Below, in pieces: positions 7,667-15,063 of a stretch of DNA of 64,000 nucleotides. Source of the stretch: Halorarius halobius (GTDB lineage: Archaea > Halobacteriota > Halobacteria > Halobacteriales > Haloarculaceae); contig NZ_CP101161.1 in NCBI RefSeq assembly GCF_024298865.1, positions 2,501,227 through 2,565,226 of the forward strand. Direction: 5' to 3'. The notes under the pieces were generated by a model, which was not told where the DNA came from, did not search any database, and saw nothing but the letters and a program-made list of their open reading frames with translations. The stretch's first letter is position 1. The number at the start of each line of letters is the position of its first letter. Position numbers and translations under genes: made by a program.

Positions 7667-10045
7667 ATGCATCGAAGCATAGGTGCAATCTTCATGACCC
7701 TCGTGCTGGTCGCCCTCGGGGCGGCCGGTGCGGCAGCGGCCGTCCCCACCGACGGCACACAGGCACAGACCGCCGGAACGGTCCAGGCCGAGGGTCCGAG
7801 CGTAACGCTGAACAACCAGACGAGCGGCGGGACGACGGTTACCGTCGCGTCGGTGACGGTGCCCGACGGCGGGTTCGTCACTATCCACACCGCCGCGGTC
7901 ACCGAGGGCGGCGCGAAAACGTTCTCCTCGGTCTCGGGTACTTCCGGCTATCTGTCGGCCGGCACCCACGAGAACGTCACGGTGACGCTCGACGAACCGG
8001 TCGACAACACCTCGACGCTCGTGGCGATGCCCCACAAGGACACGAACGGGGACCACACGTACTCGTTCGTCGCCTCGAACGGCGAGGCCGACGGCCCGTA
8101 CACCTCGATGGGGAACATCGTCATCGACACTGCGACGGTCACCGTCTCCGCGTCGGTGACGTACGACCAGTCGCGGACGAACGGCTCCTCGATAACGGTC
8201 GAGCGGGTCGAACTGTCCGAGAACGGGTTCCTCGCCATCCACGACTCGAGTCTGCTCGACGGCGACACGTTCGCGTCCGTGCGTGGCGTCTCCGGACAGC
8301 TGTCGGCCGGCGTCCACGAGGACGTTAGCTTCCGGCTCGACGAGCCGCTCGAGAGCAACGACACGCTCATCGCGATGCCGCACAAGGACACCGACGACGA
8401 CGGTGAGTACGACTTCGTCACCTCCGACGGTGCGGACGACGGCGTGTTCACCGACGCAGGTGGCAACATCGTGCTGATGCCCTCGCCGGTCGCGGTCACC
8501 GGCGACAACGCGGCGTCCGTGACGATGGCCAACCAGTCGTCCGGCGGTCACCTCGTCTACGTCGAGGAGGTGTACCTCCCGTCCGGCGGGTTCGTGACGG
8601 CCCACGACTCGAGTCTGCTCGACGGCGACACGTTCGCGTCCGTGCGCGGCACGTCCGCGTACCTGACGGCCGGCAACCACGAACACGTCCCCATCACGCT
8701 GGACGAGCCGCTCAACGAGAGCGACACGGTCATCGCGATGCCGCACAAGGACACCGACGACGACCGCGCGTACGACTTCGTCACCTCCGAGGGACAGGAC
8801 GACGGTCCCTACACGGACGGGAACGGCAACATCGTGCTCGACCCCGGACAGGTGACGGTGAGCGCCGGCGTCCACGTCCACGGCCAGGGTTCGGCGGGTA
8901 ACTCCGTCACCGTGGCGACAGCCGACCTCTCCCAGGACGGGTTCGTCACCATCCACGACGCGTCGCTGACGGCGGGCGCGACGTTCGACTCCGTGCGGGG
9001 GTCGACGTATCTCGAGGCGGGGCTCCACGAGGGCGTGACCGTCCCGCTCGACGACCCGCTCGTCACGTCACAGACGGTGTACGCGATGCCGCACAAGGAC
9101 ACCGACGGCGACGCCGAGTACGACTTCGTGACGAGCGGCGGGAGCACGGACGCTCCCTTCACCGCGAACGGCAACATCGTGTTCGAGGGCGCGTCGGTCA
9201 GCGTCCTCTCGCAGGTGACGTTCACCAACCAGAGCGTCGACGGCAACACGGTCACGGTCGACTCCGTCACCCTGCAGGACGGTGGGTTCGTCACCATCCA
9301 CGGTCCCTCGCTGGCTGACGGCGAGGCGCTCGCGTCGGTGCTGGGCACCAGCGAGTACCTCGGTCCGGGCACCCACGAGAACGTCACGGTGACGCTCGAC
9401 AGCGTGCCCACCACCGACGGGGCGATGTTCGCGATGCCCCACTACGACACGAACGACAACCAGCAGTACGACTTCGTGACGAGCGAAGGCGCGGCCGACG
9501 GCCCGTACACGGCCGGCGGCAACATCGTGTTCGAGCCCGCGACGGTCACCGTCCCCGGGCAGGCGTCGGTGACTCTGGAGTCGCAGGCGACGGCCGGCTC
9601 CTCGCTGACGGTCCAGAGTGTCAGCGTCTCGAAGGGCGGATTCGTGACCATCCACGACGCGAGTCTGCTCGACGGCGACACGTTCGAGTCCGTGCGCGGC
9701 ACGAGCGCGTATCTCGAGGCCGGCGAGCACTCGGACGTCGAGGTCACGCTGGACGAGCCTGTCGAGGAGTCGGGCACGTTCATCGCGATGCCGCATCTCG
9801 ACACGAACGGCAACGAGGAGTACGACTTCGTCTCCAGCGAGGGCACCGATGACGGTCCGTACACCACGTCGGGCGGTGACATCGTGCTCGACGACGCCGA
9901 GGTCACGCTGAGCATGGCCTCCGAGACGGACGACGGTCAGATGGCCGAGGGGTCGCCGACCGGAACCAGCCAGCCCGGGTTCGGCCTCGTGGTCGCCATG
10001 CTGGCGCTGGTCGCCGCGGCACTGCTCGCACTGCGGCGCGACTGA
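7667..10045 (+). CDS. Secreted six-repeat DUF7282-type surface protein with PGF-CTERM anchor
   Basis: A 792-residue exported protein. Residues 1-26 form a Sec signal peptide ending GAAGAAAA-V. Six tandem beta-rich repeats of about 115 residues start near residues 44, 157, 280, 395, 510 and 626. Each has the order GGFVTIHD, a G-x-S-x-Y-L-x-A/P-G-x-H block, V-T-L-D-E-P, A-M-P-H-K/L-D-T, then Y-D-F-V-T-S and D-G-P-Y-T. This matches the haloarchaeal DUF7282 domain. The C-terminus has QPGFG, a hydrophobic helix and RRD: the PGF-CTERM signal processed by archaeosortase A and joined to lipid. Function unknown; adhesion or cell-surface structure is plausible. Repeats 2 and 3 share an exact 45-bp stretch. 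Confidence 0.9.
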   Translation: MHRSIGAIFMTLVLVALGAAGAAAAVPTDGTQAQTAGTVQAEGPSVTLNNQTSGGTTVTVASVTVPDGGFVTIHTAAVTEGGAKTFSSVSGTSGYLSAGTHENVTVTLDEPVDNTSTLVAMPHKDTNGDHTYSFVASNGEADGPYTSMGNIVIDTATVTVSASVTYDQSRTNGSSITVERVELSENGFLAIHDSSLLDGDTFASVRGVSGQLSAGVHEDVSFRLDEPLESNDTLIAMPHKDTDDDGEYDFVTSDGADDGVFTDAGGNIVLMPSPVAVTGDNAASVTMANQSSGGHLVYVEEVYLPSGGFVTAHDSSLLDGDTFASVRGTSAYLTAGNHEHVPITLDEPLNESDTVIAMPHKDTDDDRAYDFVTSEGQDDGPYTDGNGNIVLDPGQVTVSAGVHVHGQGSAGNSVTVATADLSQDGFVTIHDASLTAGATFDSVRGSTYLEAGLHEGVTVPLDDPLVTSQTVYAMPHKDTDGDAEYDFVTSGGSTDAPFTANGNIVFEGASVSVLSQVTFTNQSVDGNTVTVDSVTLQDGGFVTIHGPSLADGEALASVLGTSEYLGPGTHENVTVTLDSVPTTDGAMFAMPHYDTNDNQQYDFVTSEGAADGPYTAGGNIVFEPATVTVPGQASVTLESQATAGSSLTVQSVSVSKGGFVTIHDASLLDGDTFESVRGTSAYLEAGEHSDVEVTLDEPVEESGTFIAMPHLDTNGNEEYDFVSSEGTDDGPYTTSGGDIVLDDAEVTLSMASETDDGQMAEGSPTGTSQPGFGLVVAMLALVAAALLALRRD
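8239..8283 (+). repeat. 45-bp exact direct repeat, copy 1 (in surface-protein repeat 2)
   Basis: Identical to 8602-8646, one protein-repeat length (363 bp) downstream; a third copy near 9654 differs at two positions. It encodes the H-D-S-S-L-L-D-G-D-T-F-A-S-V-R block. Such identity suggests recent duplication or gene conversion between repeats and offers a site for copy-number change by recombination. Confidence 0.9.
8602..8646 (+). repeat. 45-bp exact direct repeat, copy 2 (in surface-protein repeat 3)
   Basis: Second copy of the block at 8239-8283, in the same reading frame of the repeat protein. Confidence 0.9.
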
Positions 10046-10190
10046 CGCGACACGCCGCGGCCGGCGCGCCCGGCACGGCACACAACCTTTATTATCTTTC
10101 ATTAATCGACAGCGGCCGTGCAGAGGTATGCACGTCCGTGGTATGGTCTCTCAAACATCCGAAATCGGCCGCCTCGCGCCTCGAGCCTGC

Positions 10191-10204
10191 GAAAGATTTA
10201 TAAG
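10191..10204 (+). promoter_or_regulatory. Archaeal promoter (BRE/TATA) of tfb
   Basis: GAAAGATTTATAAG: a purine-rich BRE-like stretch followed by a consensus TATA element TTTATAAG. Transcription would start near 10226-10230, giving a leader of about 65 nt before the tfb ATG, unusual beside the many leaderless genes here. A second AT-rich stretch at 10086-10105 could be another promoter or the terminator of the preceding gene. Confidence 0.75.
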
Positions 10205-10223
10205 GTTTACGGACTTACGTAGG

Positions 10224-10271
10224 GGTAGCAAGCGAGCTACCGGCGTTCTTTCGGTTCTCACCACCGGTAGC
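10224..10271 (+). promoter_or_regulatory. Three-part alternative inverted repeat in the tfb leader
   Basis: GGTAGC (10224-10229), GCTACCGG (10236-10243) and CCGGTAGC (10264-10271). The middle segment can pair with the first (6 bp, 6-nt loop) or perfectly with the third (8 bp, 20-nt loop), but not both. This could be an RNA switch, or operator sites at the transcription start used for autoregulation. Whether the first arm is transcribed depends on the exact start site. Confidence 0.6.
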
Positions 10272-10293
10272 CCGTTGCATCCCACTCCCCACC

Positions 10294-11271
10294 ATGAGCG
10301 ACACCGAGATACGAACCTACACCGAAGAGGCATCGGAGGCGTCGAAGCGCCGCGAGACCGAGGAGTCGACCGACGAGGTCGTCTGCCCCGAGTGTGGCGG
10401 CCGCCTCGAGACGGACACCGAGCACGGCGAGACAGTCTGTGCGGACTGTGGTCTCGTCGTCGAGGAGGACAGCATCGACCGCGGCCCCGAGTGGCGCGCG
10501 TTCGACGCCAGCGAGCGCGACAGCAAATCCCGCGTCGGCGCCCCCACGACCAAGATGATGCACGACAAGGGGCTCTCGACGAACATCGGCTGGCAGGACA
10601 AGGACGCCTACGGCAAGTCGCTGTCGAGCCGTCAGCGCCAGAAGATGCAGCGGCTCCGGACCTGGAACGAGCGGTTCCGCACGCGTGACTCGAAGGAGCG
10701 CAATCTGAAGCAGGCGCTCGGCGAAATCGACCGCATGGCGAGCGCGCTCGGGCTCCCGGAGAACGTCCGCGAGACCGCGTCGGTCATCTACCGGCGCGCT
10801 CTCAACGAGGACCTCCTACCGGGCCGCTCCATCGAGGGCGTGGCGACGGCGTCGCTGTACGCCGCCGCGCGACAGGCGGGCGTTCCCCGCTCGCTCGACG
10901 AGGTGCGCAACGTCTCGCGCATCGACAAGATGGAACTGACCCGGACGTACCGCTACATCGTCCGCGAACTGAACCTCGAGGTCGCGCCTGCGGACCCCGA
11001 GAGCTACATCCCGCGGTTCGCCAGCGACCTCGACCTCTCGGACGAGGCCGAGGGCCGCGCCCGCAAGCTCATCGAGGCCGCCCGCGAGGACGGTCAGCTG
11101 TCGGGCAAGAGCCCCGTCGGACTGGCCGCGGCCGCGGTGTACGCCGCCGCGTTGCTGTGCAACGAGAAGGTCACCCAGAGCGACGTGAGCGAGGTCGCCA
11201 ACATCTCCGAGGTCACCATCCGCAACCGGTACAAGGAACTGCTGGAGGCGGAGGGCGTCGTCACCGCCTGA
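10294..11271 (+). CDS. tfb: Transcription initiation factor IIB (TFB)
   Basis: General transcription factor that binds TBP-TATA and recruits RNA polymerase. 325 residues, standard length. The acidic N-terminus leads to a zinc ribbon with CPECGGRL and CADCGLVVEED (about residues 28-55). Next is the B-finger/linker DRGPEWRAFDASERDSKSRV, then two cyclin folds: residues about 130-220 (QALGEIDRMASALGLPENV) and 225-320 (YIPRFASDLDLSDEA). The second ends with the HTH VANISEVTIRNRYKELLEAE that reads BRE. Haloarchaea have several TFBs with different promoter preferences; this one has a complete set of domains. Its leader carries alternative inverted repeats. Confidence 0.97.
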   Translation: MSDTEIRTYTEEASEASKRRETEESTDEVVCPECGGRLETDTEHGETVCADCGLVVEEDSIDRGPEWRAFDASERDSKSRVGAPTTKMMHDKGLSTNIGWQDKDAYGKSLSSRQRQKMQRLRTWNERFRTRDSKERNLKQALGEIDRMASALGLPENVRETASVIYRRALNEDLLPGRSIEGVATASLYAAARQAGVPRSLDEVRNVSRIDKMELTRTYRYIVRELNLEVAPADPESYIPRFASDLDLSDEAEGRARKLIEAAREDGQLSGKSPVGLAAAAVYAAALLCNEKVTQSDVSEVANISEVTIRNRYKELLEAEGVVTA

Positions 11272-11354
11272 CCCGTCGCTCGCGTGGGGTTTTCCGGTCC
11301 CCGTCGGCCGACCCGTGACAAAGCTTTTCATACCTGCCCCTACATTCCAGCGGC

Positions 11355-11531
11355 ATGGAGGAGACGTACGTCCGACTGTTGTGTCCCGAATGTGGCAAAC
11401 ACTGGGAGGAGTCGCCGAGCAACCTTCCGGACCCGGCCCGCACCTTCCACTGTCCGAACTGCCACGCGAGCCGCCGTCTCTCCGAGTTCGCCCGGACGGA
11501 ACACGACCTCCAGAACATGAAGTCGCTGTAG
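11355..11531 (+). CDS. Small zinc-ribbon protein
   Basis: 58-residue protein, MEETYVRLLCPECGKHWEES at the N-terminus, then FHCPNCHASRRLSEFARTE. Two C-P-x-C knuckles 21 residues apart form a one-zinc ribbon like those in many haloarchaeal micro-proteins; H may contribute. It follows tfb by 83 nt, with a TATA-like TTTTCATA at 11323-11330 giving its own nearly leaderless promoter. Function unknown. Confidence 0.82.
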   Translation: MEETYVRLLCPECGKHWEESPSNLPDPARTFHCPNCHASRRLSEFARTEHDLQNMKSL

Positions 11532-11579
11532 CACCACTTCGGGCCGTGCCCCTCCGTGGGTGGCGACGGTTCGGTGCCG

Positions 11580-11984
11580 CTACTCGCCGACCGGCGAGCG
11601 GGCGCCGCAGGCCTCACAGCGTCGCTGTTCGACGCCGTCGACCGTCTCCAGTTGCGTGTCCGGGAGGCCACACTCCGGGCAGAGCACGTACGCCTCGGCG
11701 TACGCGTCCAGCGCGTCGTCGATGCGGCTCTCTCTGAACGACCCGGTGAGCCGCAGGCGCCCTGCGTCGTCGATGTTCGCGGACGTGCCGAGTTCGTTCT
11801 GCAGGAACTTCATGACGTGGGTAGGCGCCCGGCCGAACCGGTCGACCGTCGCCTGGAAGTTCTCGAACACCGTCGCGTTCCCCTCGGTGCGCACGTCCGG
11901 GTCCGGAACCGAGAACCGCGAGGCGCTTCCCTTCGCGTCGGGCGTCTCCTCCATCGCCCGGTCGAGATGCTCGTCGTAGCTCAT
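11580..11984 (-). CDS. Translation initiation factor aIF2 subunit beta
   Basis: Part of the heterotrimeric GTPase that delivers initiator tRNA. 134 residues from the ATG at 11984, close to the usual archaeal length. It begins MSYDEHLDRAMEETP, followed by the central alpha-beta domain (FENFQATVDRFGRAPTHVMKFLQNELGTSANID and RLRLTGSFRESRIDDALDAY). The C-terminal zinc ribbon is CPECGLPDTQLE and CEACGARSPVGE. Haloarchaea also have a longer beta paralogue, so this could be the second, shorter copy. The convergent small zinc protein ends 48 nt away. Confidence 0.93.
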   Translation of the reverse strand: MSYDEHLDRAMEETPDAKGSASRFSVPDPDVRTEGNATVFENFQATVDRFGRAPTHVMKFLQNELGTSANIDDAGRLRLTGSFRESRIDDALDAYAEAYVLCPECGLPDTQLETVDGVEQRRCEACGARSPVGE

Positions 11985-12115
11985 ACCCGAACCTGGGGGC
12001 GGCGGCCGGAAAAGCCGTTCGGGACGAGATGCGGCAACACCGGCCGGCTCGAAAAGCGTGCCATCGGCCCTCATACGCCGTTTCTCGGGGATGCATGTTA
12101 ACGAGACTCAGGATA

Positions 12116-12126
12116 ATAATATAACC
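12116..12126 (+). promoter_or_regulatory. TATA element of the UPF0058 gene
   Basis: ATAATATAACC, centred about 31 bp upstream of the ATG at 12152, consistent with a leaderless or nearly leaderless transcript. Confidence 0.6.
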
Positions 12127-12151
12127 CTCCGGTGGTAAGCCGGTGTTGACC

Positions 12152-12388
12152 ATGAAGAAGCAGGAGCTCATCCATCTCCACGGCCTGCTTGCTGAGGTAC
12201 GAAACCACTACGAAGAGCTCGCAGGTGCGGACGTCGAACACCAGGAGTACACCGATCTCGGGGTACGACCGACATCCATCCACAAATCGAAAACCGACCA
12301 CAAGGCCGCTGTTTTTGCGCTCGCTGACGGGATCACCGACGAGATGACCGAGGAGGCCAAGGAGCCGGTCTCCGCGGCCGCCGACTGA
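12152..12388 (+). CDS. UPF0058 family protein
   Basis: Small metal-binding archaeal protein of 78 residues: MKKQELIHLHGLLAEVRNHY, then VEHQEYTDLGVRPTSIHKSKTDHKAAVFALADGI. The E-L-I-H-L-H and T-S-I-H-K-S-K-x-D-H-x-x-A motifs are diagnostic of UPF0058. The biochemical role is unknown. The ATG at 12152 matches the family N-terminus better than an ATG three codons upstream. Confidence 0.92.
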   Translation: MKKQELIHLHGLLAEVRNHYEELAGADVEHQEYTDLGVRPTSIHKSKTDHKAAVFALADGITDEMTEEAKEPVSAAAD

Positions 12389-12469
12389 ACGCCCCGACGC
12401 GCGTTCTCGCCGGATAGCAACCGTCCCAGCGGCCGCGCCGCCCCGTGTGCGGGCGCGCCCCGGTGCCGG

Positions 12470-12925
12470 TTACTCGTCGTCGAGCAGGTCCTCGAACTCC
12501 GGTAACCCCTCGTCCGACCCTTCGTCCGACCCCCCGTCCTCGTCGTCGTCCCCGTCGCCCTCCTCGTCCGCGCCGTCCGCCTCGTCGTCCTCGGTCGCCT
12601 CGACGGTCACTACCTCCAGCGGGATGTTGTGGAGTCGCTGGCCGATCTCCTTGCGCGCGATGCGGGAGGCGTGCTCCTCCCGTTCGACGTTGAACACGTC
12701 CATCTCCAGTTCCAGCGCGACCAGCCCCTCGTCGGCCGCGATGAACGCGGGCTCGAGTTCGTCGCCGCAGTGCGGACACGCCCGCTCCCCCATGTTTATC
12801 TCGACGTAGTTCAGGTCGGGGTTGAGCATCTCGCCCGTCTTCGAGATGGCGATTCGCACCGCCTCGTCGGCGGTTCCCACGTCGTAGACGGGGACCGCGG
12901 CCTCGACGACGACTCGACAATCCAT
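12470..12925 (-). CDS. UPF0212 (DUF555) zinc protein
   Basis: 151 residues. The N-terminal two thirds match the archaeal UPF0212 family: AVPVYDVGTADEAVRIAISK, LNPDLNYVEINMG, CPHCGDELEPAFIAADEGLV and EEHASRIARKEIGQRLHNIP. One CxxC pair is visible. The last 45 residues are an extreme Asp/Glu/Gly tail that haloarchaea add to many proteins. Function unknown. It diverges from the DNA glycosylase gene over 89 bp that includes an AT-rich stretch suited to a promoter. Confidence 0.9.
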   Translation of the reverse strand: MDCRVVVEAAVPVYDVGTADEAVRIAISKTGEMLNPDLNYVEINMGERACPHCGDELEPAFIAADEGLVALELEMDVFNVEREEHASRIARKEIGQRLHNIPLEVVTVEATEDDEADGADEEGDGDDDEDGGSDEGSDEGLPEFEDLLDDE

Positions 12926-13014
12926 GTCAAGTAGTTGGATAGCCAGTATGATAATGGTTCGCCCACCACACGGTGAGTCGAAAGCCGGAAGCCCGCCGCC
13001 GCCGACCGGCGGAT

Positions 13015-13932
13015 ATGCACCAGGGGCAGATTCCGCTTGCGGACCTTTCGGGCGGGTTCGACCTGCAGGCTACCATAGAGTCCGGCCAGACGTACCTCTG
13101 GGAGCGTGCGGACGGTCGCATGTTCGAGGACGACGACGTGCGGGGTGGCGGCGCGTGGTACGAGACGGTCCTGCCCGCGTCGTTCACGCCCTCGAACGAC
13201 CCGGAGGTGCTCCGTGCCCGCCAGACGGACGCCGCCGTCGAGTGGCACGCCTCCACGTCTGATGCACCCGACCTCCTCACGGGGCTTCTCCGGCTTGACG
13301 ACGACCTCGACGCCATCCGTGCGGCGACGCCCGACCTCCCGATGGTCGAGCGCGCGTACGACGCCTACCACGGGATGCGTCTCGTCCGCGACCCACCCTT
13401 CCCCTGTCTGATTTCGTTCATCTGCTCGGCCCAGATGCGCGTCGAGCGCATCCATGGGATGCAGACCCGCCTGGCCCGCGAGTACGGGACGCCCGTCTCG
13501 TTCGACGGCCGCACCTACCACGCGTTCCCGACGCCCGAGCAGTTGGCCAAGGCGACGGAAGCCGACCTGCGTGACCTCTCGCTGGGGTATCGGGCCCCGT
13601 ACGTCCAGCGGACCGCCGAGATGGTCGCCACCGGGGAGACGACGCCGGAGGCCGCACGCGAGATGGCGTACGAGGATGCCCGCGAGCATCTCACGCAGTT
13701 CGTCGGCGTCGGCGACAAGGTGGCCGACTGCGTCTGTCTGTTCTCGCTCGGCTTCCTCGAGGCGGTGCCGCTCGACACCTGGATTCGCACCGCTATCGCC
13801 GACTACTACCCGGAGTGTGACCGGGGCTCCTACGCCGAGACGTCGCGGGCCATCCGCGAGCGGTTCGGCGGCGAGTACGCCGGCTACGCACAGACGTACG
13901 TGTTCCTCTACCTCCGCCGCGGCGGCGAGTGA
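13015..13932 (+). CDS. ogg: 8-oxoguanine DNA glycosylase (OGG1 type)
   Basis: Base-excision repair enzyme with lyase activity, 305 residues. It starts MHQGQIPLADLSGGFDLQAT; IESGQTYLWER matches the OGG N-terminal SGQxFRW block. The helix-hairpin-helix is VGVGDKVADCVCLFSLGFLEAVPLDTWIRT: the Lys in G-D-K-V-A-D-C aligns with the catalytic Lys249 of human OGG1, and the Asp in P-L-D-T-W with catalytic Asp268. The family length is normal. The ATG at 13015 was chosen because the upstream in-frame extension is Arg/Pro-rich shadow sequence. Confidence 0.93.
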   Translation: MHQGQIPLADLSGGFDLQATIESGQTYLWERADGRMFEDDDVRGGGAWYETVLPASFTPSNDPEVLRARQTDAAVEWHASTSDAPDLLTGLLRLDDDLDAIRAATPDLPMVERAYDAYHGMRLVRDPPFPCLISFICSAQMRVERIHGMQTRLAREYGTPVSFDGRTYHAFPTPEQLAKATEADLRDLSLGYRAPYVQRTAEMVATGETTPEAAREMAYEDAREHLTQFVGVGDKVADCVCLFSLGFLEAVPLDTWIRTAIADYYPECDRGSYAETSRAIRERFGGEYAGYAQTYVFLYLRRGGE

Positions 13933-13952
13933 CGCTCACCCGCCGCTTCGAC

Positions 13953-13984
13953 GCACTTATCTGAGAGTTCTCTCAATCAAAAGT
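13953..13984 (+). promoter_or_regulatory. Promoter/operator A (ArsR-type) before the membrane-protein gene
   Basis: A TATA-like ACTTAT (13955-13960) is followed directly by TGAGAG-TT-CTCTCA (13962-13975), a perfect 6-2-6 palindrome, then CAATC and an ATG at 13985. The same order and spacing (TTATC-TGA, N4, TCT, one base, TCAATC, then GTATG) recurs before arsR at 15033-15063. The site lies between TATA and the expected start point, a classic repressor position. Confidence 0.7.
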
Positions 13985-14005
13985 ATGCACGAGGTGGCTC
14001 CGTGA
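13985..14005 (+). CDS. Six-codon leader ORF overlapping the start of the membrane protein (tentative)
   Basis: An ATG lies exactly where the arsR-type promoter block places the start codon, but its frame reads M-H-E-V-A-P and stops. The stop overlaps the GTG of the membrane protein in the arrangement G-T-G-A. Either it is a leader peptide coupled to the downstream gene, or the true ATG frame was lost by a 1-nt indel. Confidence 0.35.
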   Translation: MHEVAP

Positions 14006-15027
14006 CTGCCGTCGATGCCCTGGCGCTGGTCGTCGCCGCGTTCGCTGGCGGCGCGTTCGGCGCGGCCCTCGGCGCGTTGCCGTCGTTCACGTTCGCCGGG
14101 TTCGTCGTCGTCGTCGGGGAGGTGTACCGACTCGCCCAGCAGAACCTCGCTCCTGACGCGGCCCCGATCGGCAACGTCGGTCTGGTCGACTCGCTGGCGT
14201 TCGGCGTGGTGTTCGGGCCGCACGTCGCGTTCGGCGGCGGGGCGGCCGCGGCCGCGTATCTCGCCGCCCGCGGCGAGATGCCCGTCGAGGGGTTCTCGTA
14301 CAGTCCCGCGAAGCGAGTCACGACGGGGCTCGGGACGCGCCCGGACGTGCTGGCCGTCGGCGGTGCGTTCGGCGCGTTCGGCCACCTGTTCGCCACGGCG
14401 TCGGGGGCGCTCGCGCTCCCGTGGGACCCCGTCGCCGCGGGCGTCGTCGCCTCCGCGCTCGTCCACCGCGTCGTGTTCGGCTTCGACGTGGTCGGCGCCC
14501 GCGGTTCGCTGTTCGACATGAACCCTGCCCGGACCGACGGTGGCGAGCGGGGCGTCGAGCCGTGGCTCCCGTACCAGACGCGGTGGCCCGACGTGGCCGC
14601 CATCGGTCTCGTGGCGGGCGTCCTCGGCGGGTTCGTCGCCTACCGGACCGGGAGCGCGTTCCTCGCGTTCGGGCTGAGCGTCGCCGTCCTCGTGTTCTTG
14701 AACGCGGGCGTCGAGCGCGTCCCGGTGACCCACCACGTCACCCTCCCCGCGAGCACGGCGGTGCTCGCCGTCGTGCCGGGGCCGCTGGCGTCGCTCACGC
14801 CCGCGACCATCGCGGCGGCGATGCCGCTGTGGGTCGCCCTGGCGCTCGGCGCCGGGTTCGGCCTCCTCGGGTCGCTCGTCGGCGAACTCGCCCAGCGGGC
14901 GCTGTACGCCCACGCGGACACGCACCTCGACCCGCCGGCCGCCAGCATCGTCGTCACCTCGTTCGTGGTCGCGGTGCTGGCGATGGCCGGCGTGTTCCCG
15001 ACCGCGGCGTGGGTCCCGACGCCCTGA
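14002..15027 (+). CDS. Polytopic membrane protein of unknown function, linked to arsR-arsC
   Basis: 341 residues, very hydrophobic, with about eight to ten transmembrane helices and Gly/Ala-rich packing motifs. N-terminal half: FAGGAFGAALGALPSFTFAG, FGVVFGPHVAFGGGAAAAAY. A central cytoplasmic-looking loop (FDMNPARTDGGERGVEPWLP) separates a second half with at least four helices and a hydrophilic segment ending HADTHLDPP. No ACR3, ArsB, MFS or ABC motif was recognised. The GTG start at 14002 overlaps the stop of a six-codon ORF. Its promoter block matches that of arsR 37 bp downstream of its stop, so it probably belongs to the same regulon and may be a transporter for the same toxic species (inference). 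Confidence 0.8.
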   Translation: MTAVDALALVVAAFAGGAFGAALGALPSFTFAGFVVVVGEVYRLAQQNLAPDAAPIGNVGLVDSLAFGVVFGPHVAFGGGAAAAAYLAARGEMPVEGFSYSPAKRVTTGLGTRPDVLAVGGAFGAFGHLFATASGALALPWDPVAAGVVASALVHRVVFGFDVVGARGSLFDMNPARTDGGERGVEPWLPYQTRWPDVAAIGLVAGVLGGFVAYRTGSAFLAFGLSVAVLVFLNAGVERVPVTHHVTLPASTAVLAVVPGPLASLTPATIAAAMPLWVALALGAGFGLLGSLVGELAQRALYAHADTHLDPPAASIVVTSFVVAVLAMAGVFPTAAWVPTP

Positions 15028-15032
15028 CGGTA

Positions 15033-15063
15033 GATTTATCTGAACAGTCTTTCAATCGTTGGT
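15033..15063 (+). promoter_or_regulatory. Promoter/operator B (ArsR-type) before arsR
   Basis: ATTTAT TATA element (about 15034-15039), then TGAACAGTCTTTCA (15041-15054), an imperfect palindrome with TGAA/TTCA arms, and ATG at 15064 nine bases later. It matches operator A at 9 of 14 palindrome positions and in all spacings. Likely autoregulation by the ArsR protein. Confidence 0.7.

Noticed and set aside
7667-10045. CRISPR-like or satellite repeat array
   Set aside because: The repeats are about 345-370 bp, in frame and encode homologous protein domains; no short regular repeats with unique spacers were found anywhere.
10128-10293. Protein frame starting at ATG 10128 upstream of tfb
   Set aside because: It runs over the tfb TATA box and leader in another frame and encodes an Arg-rich, motif-free sequence.
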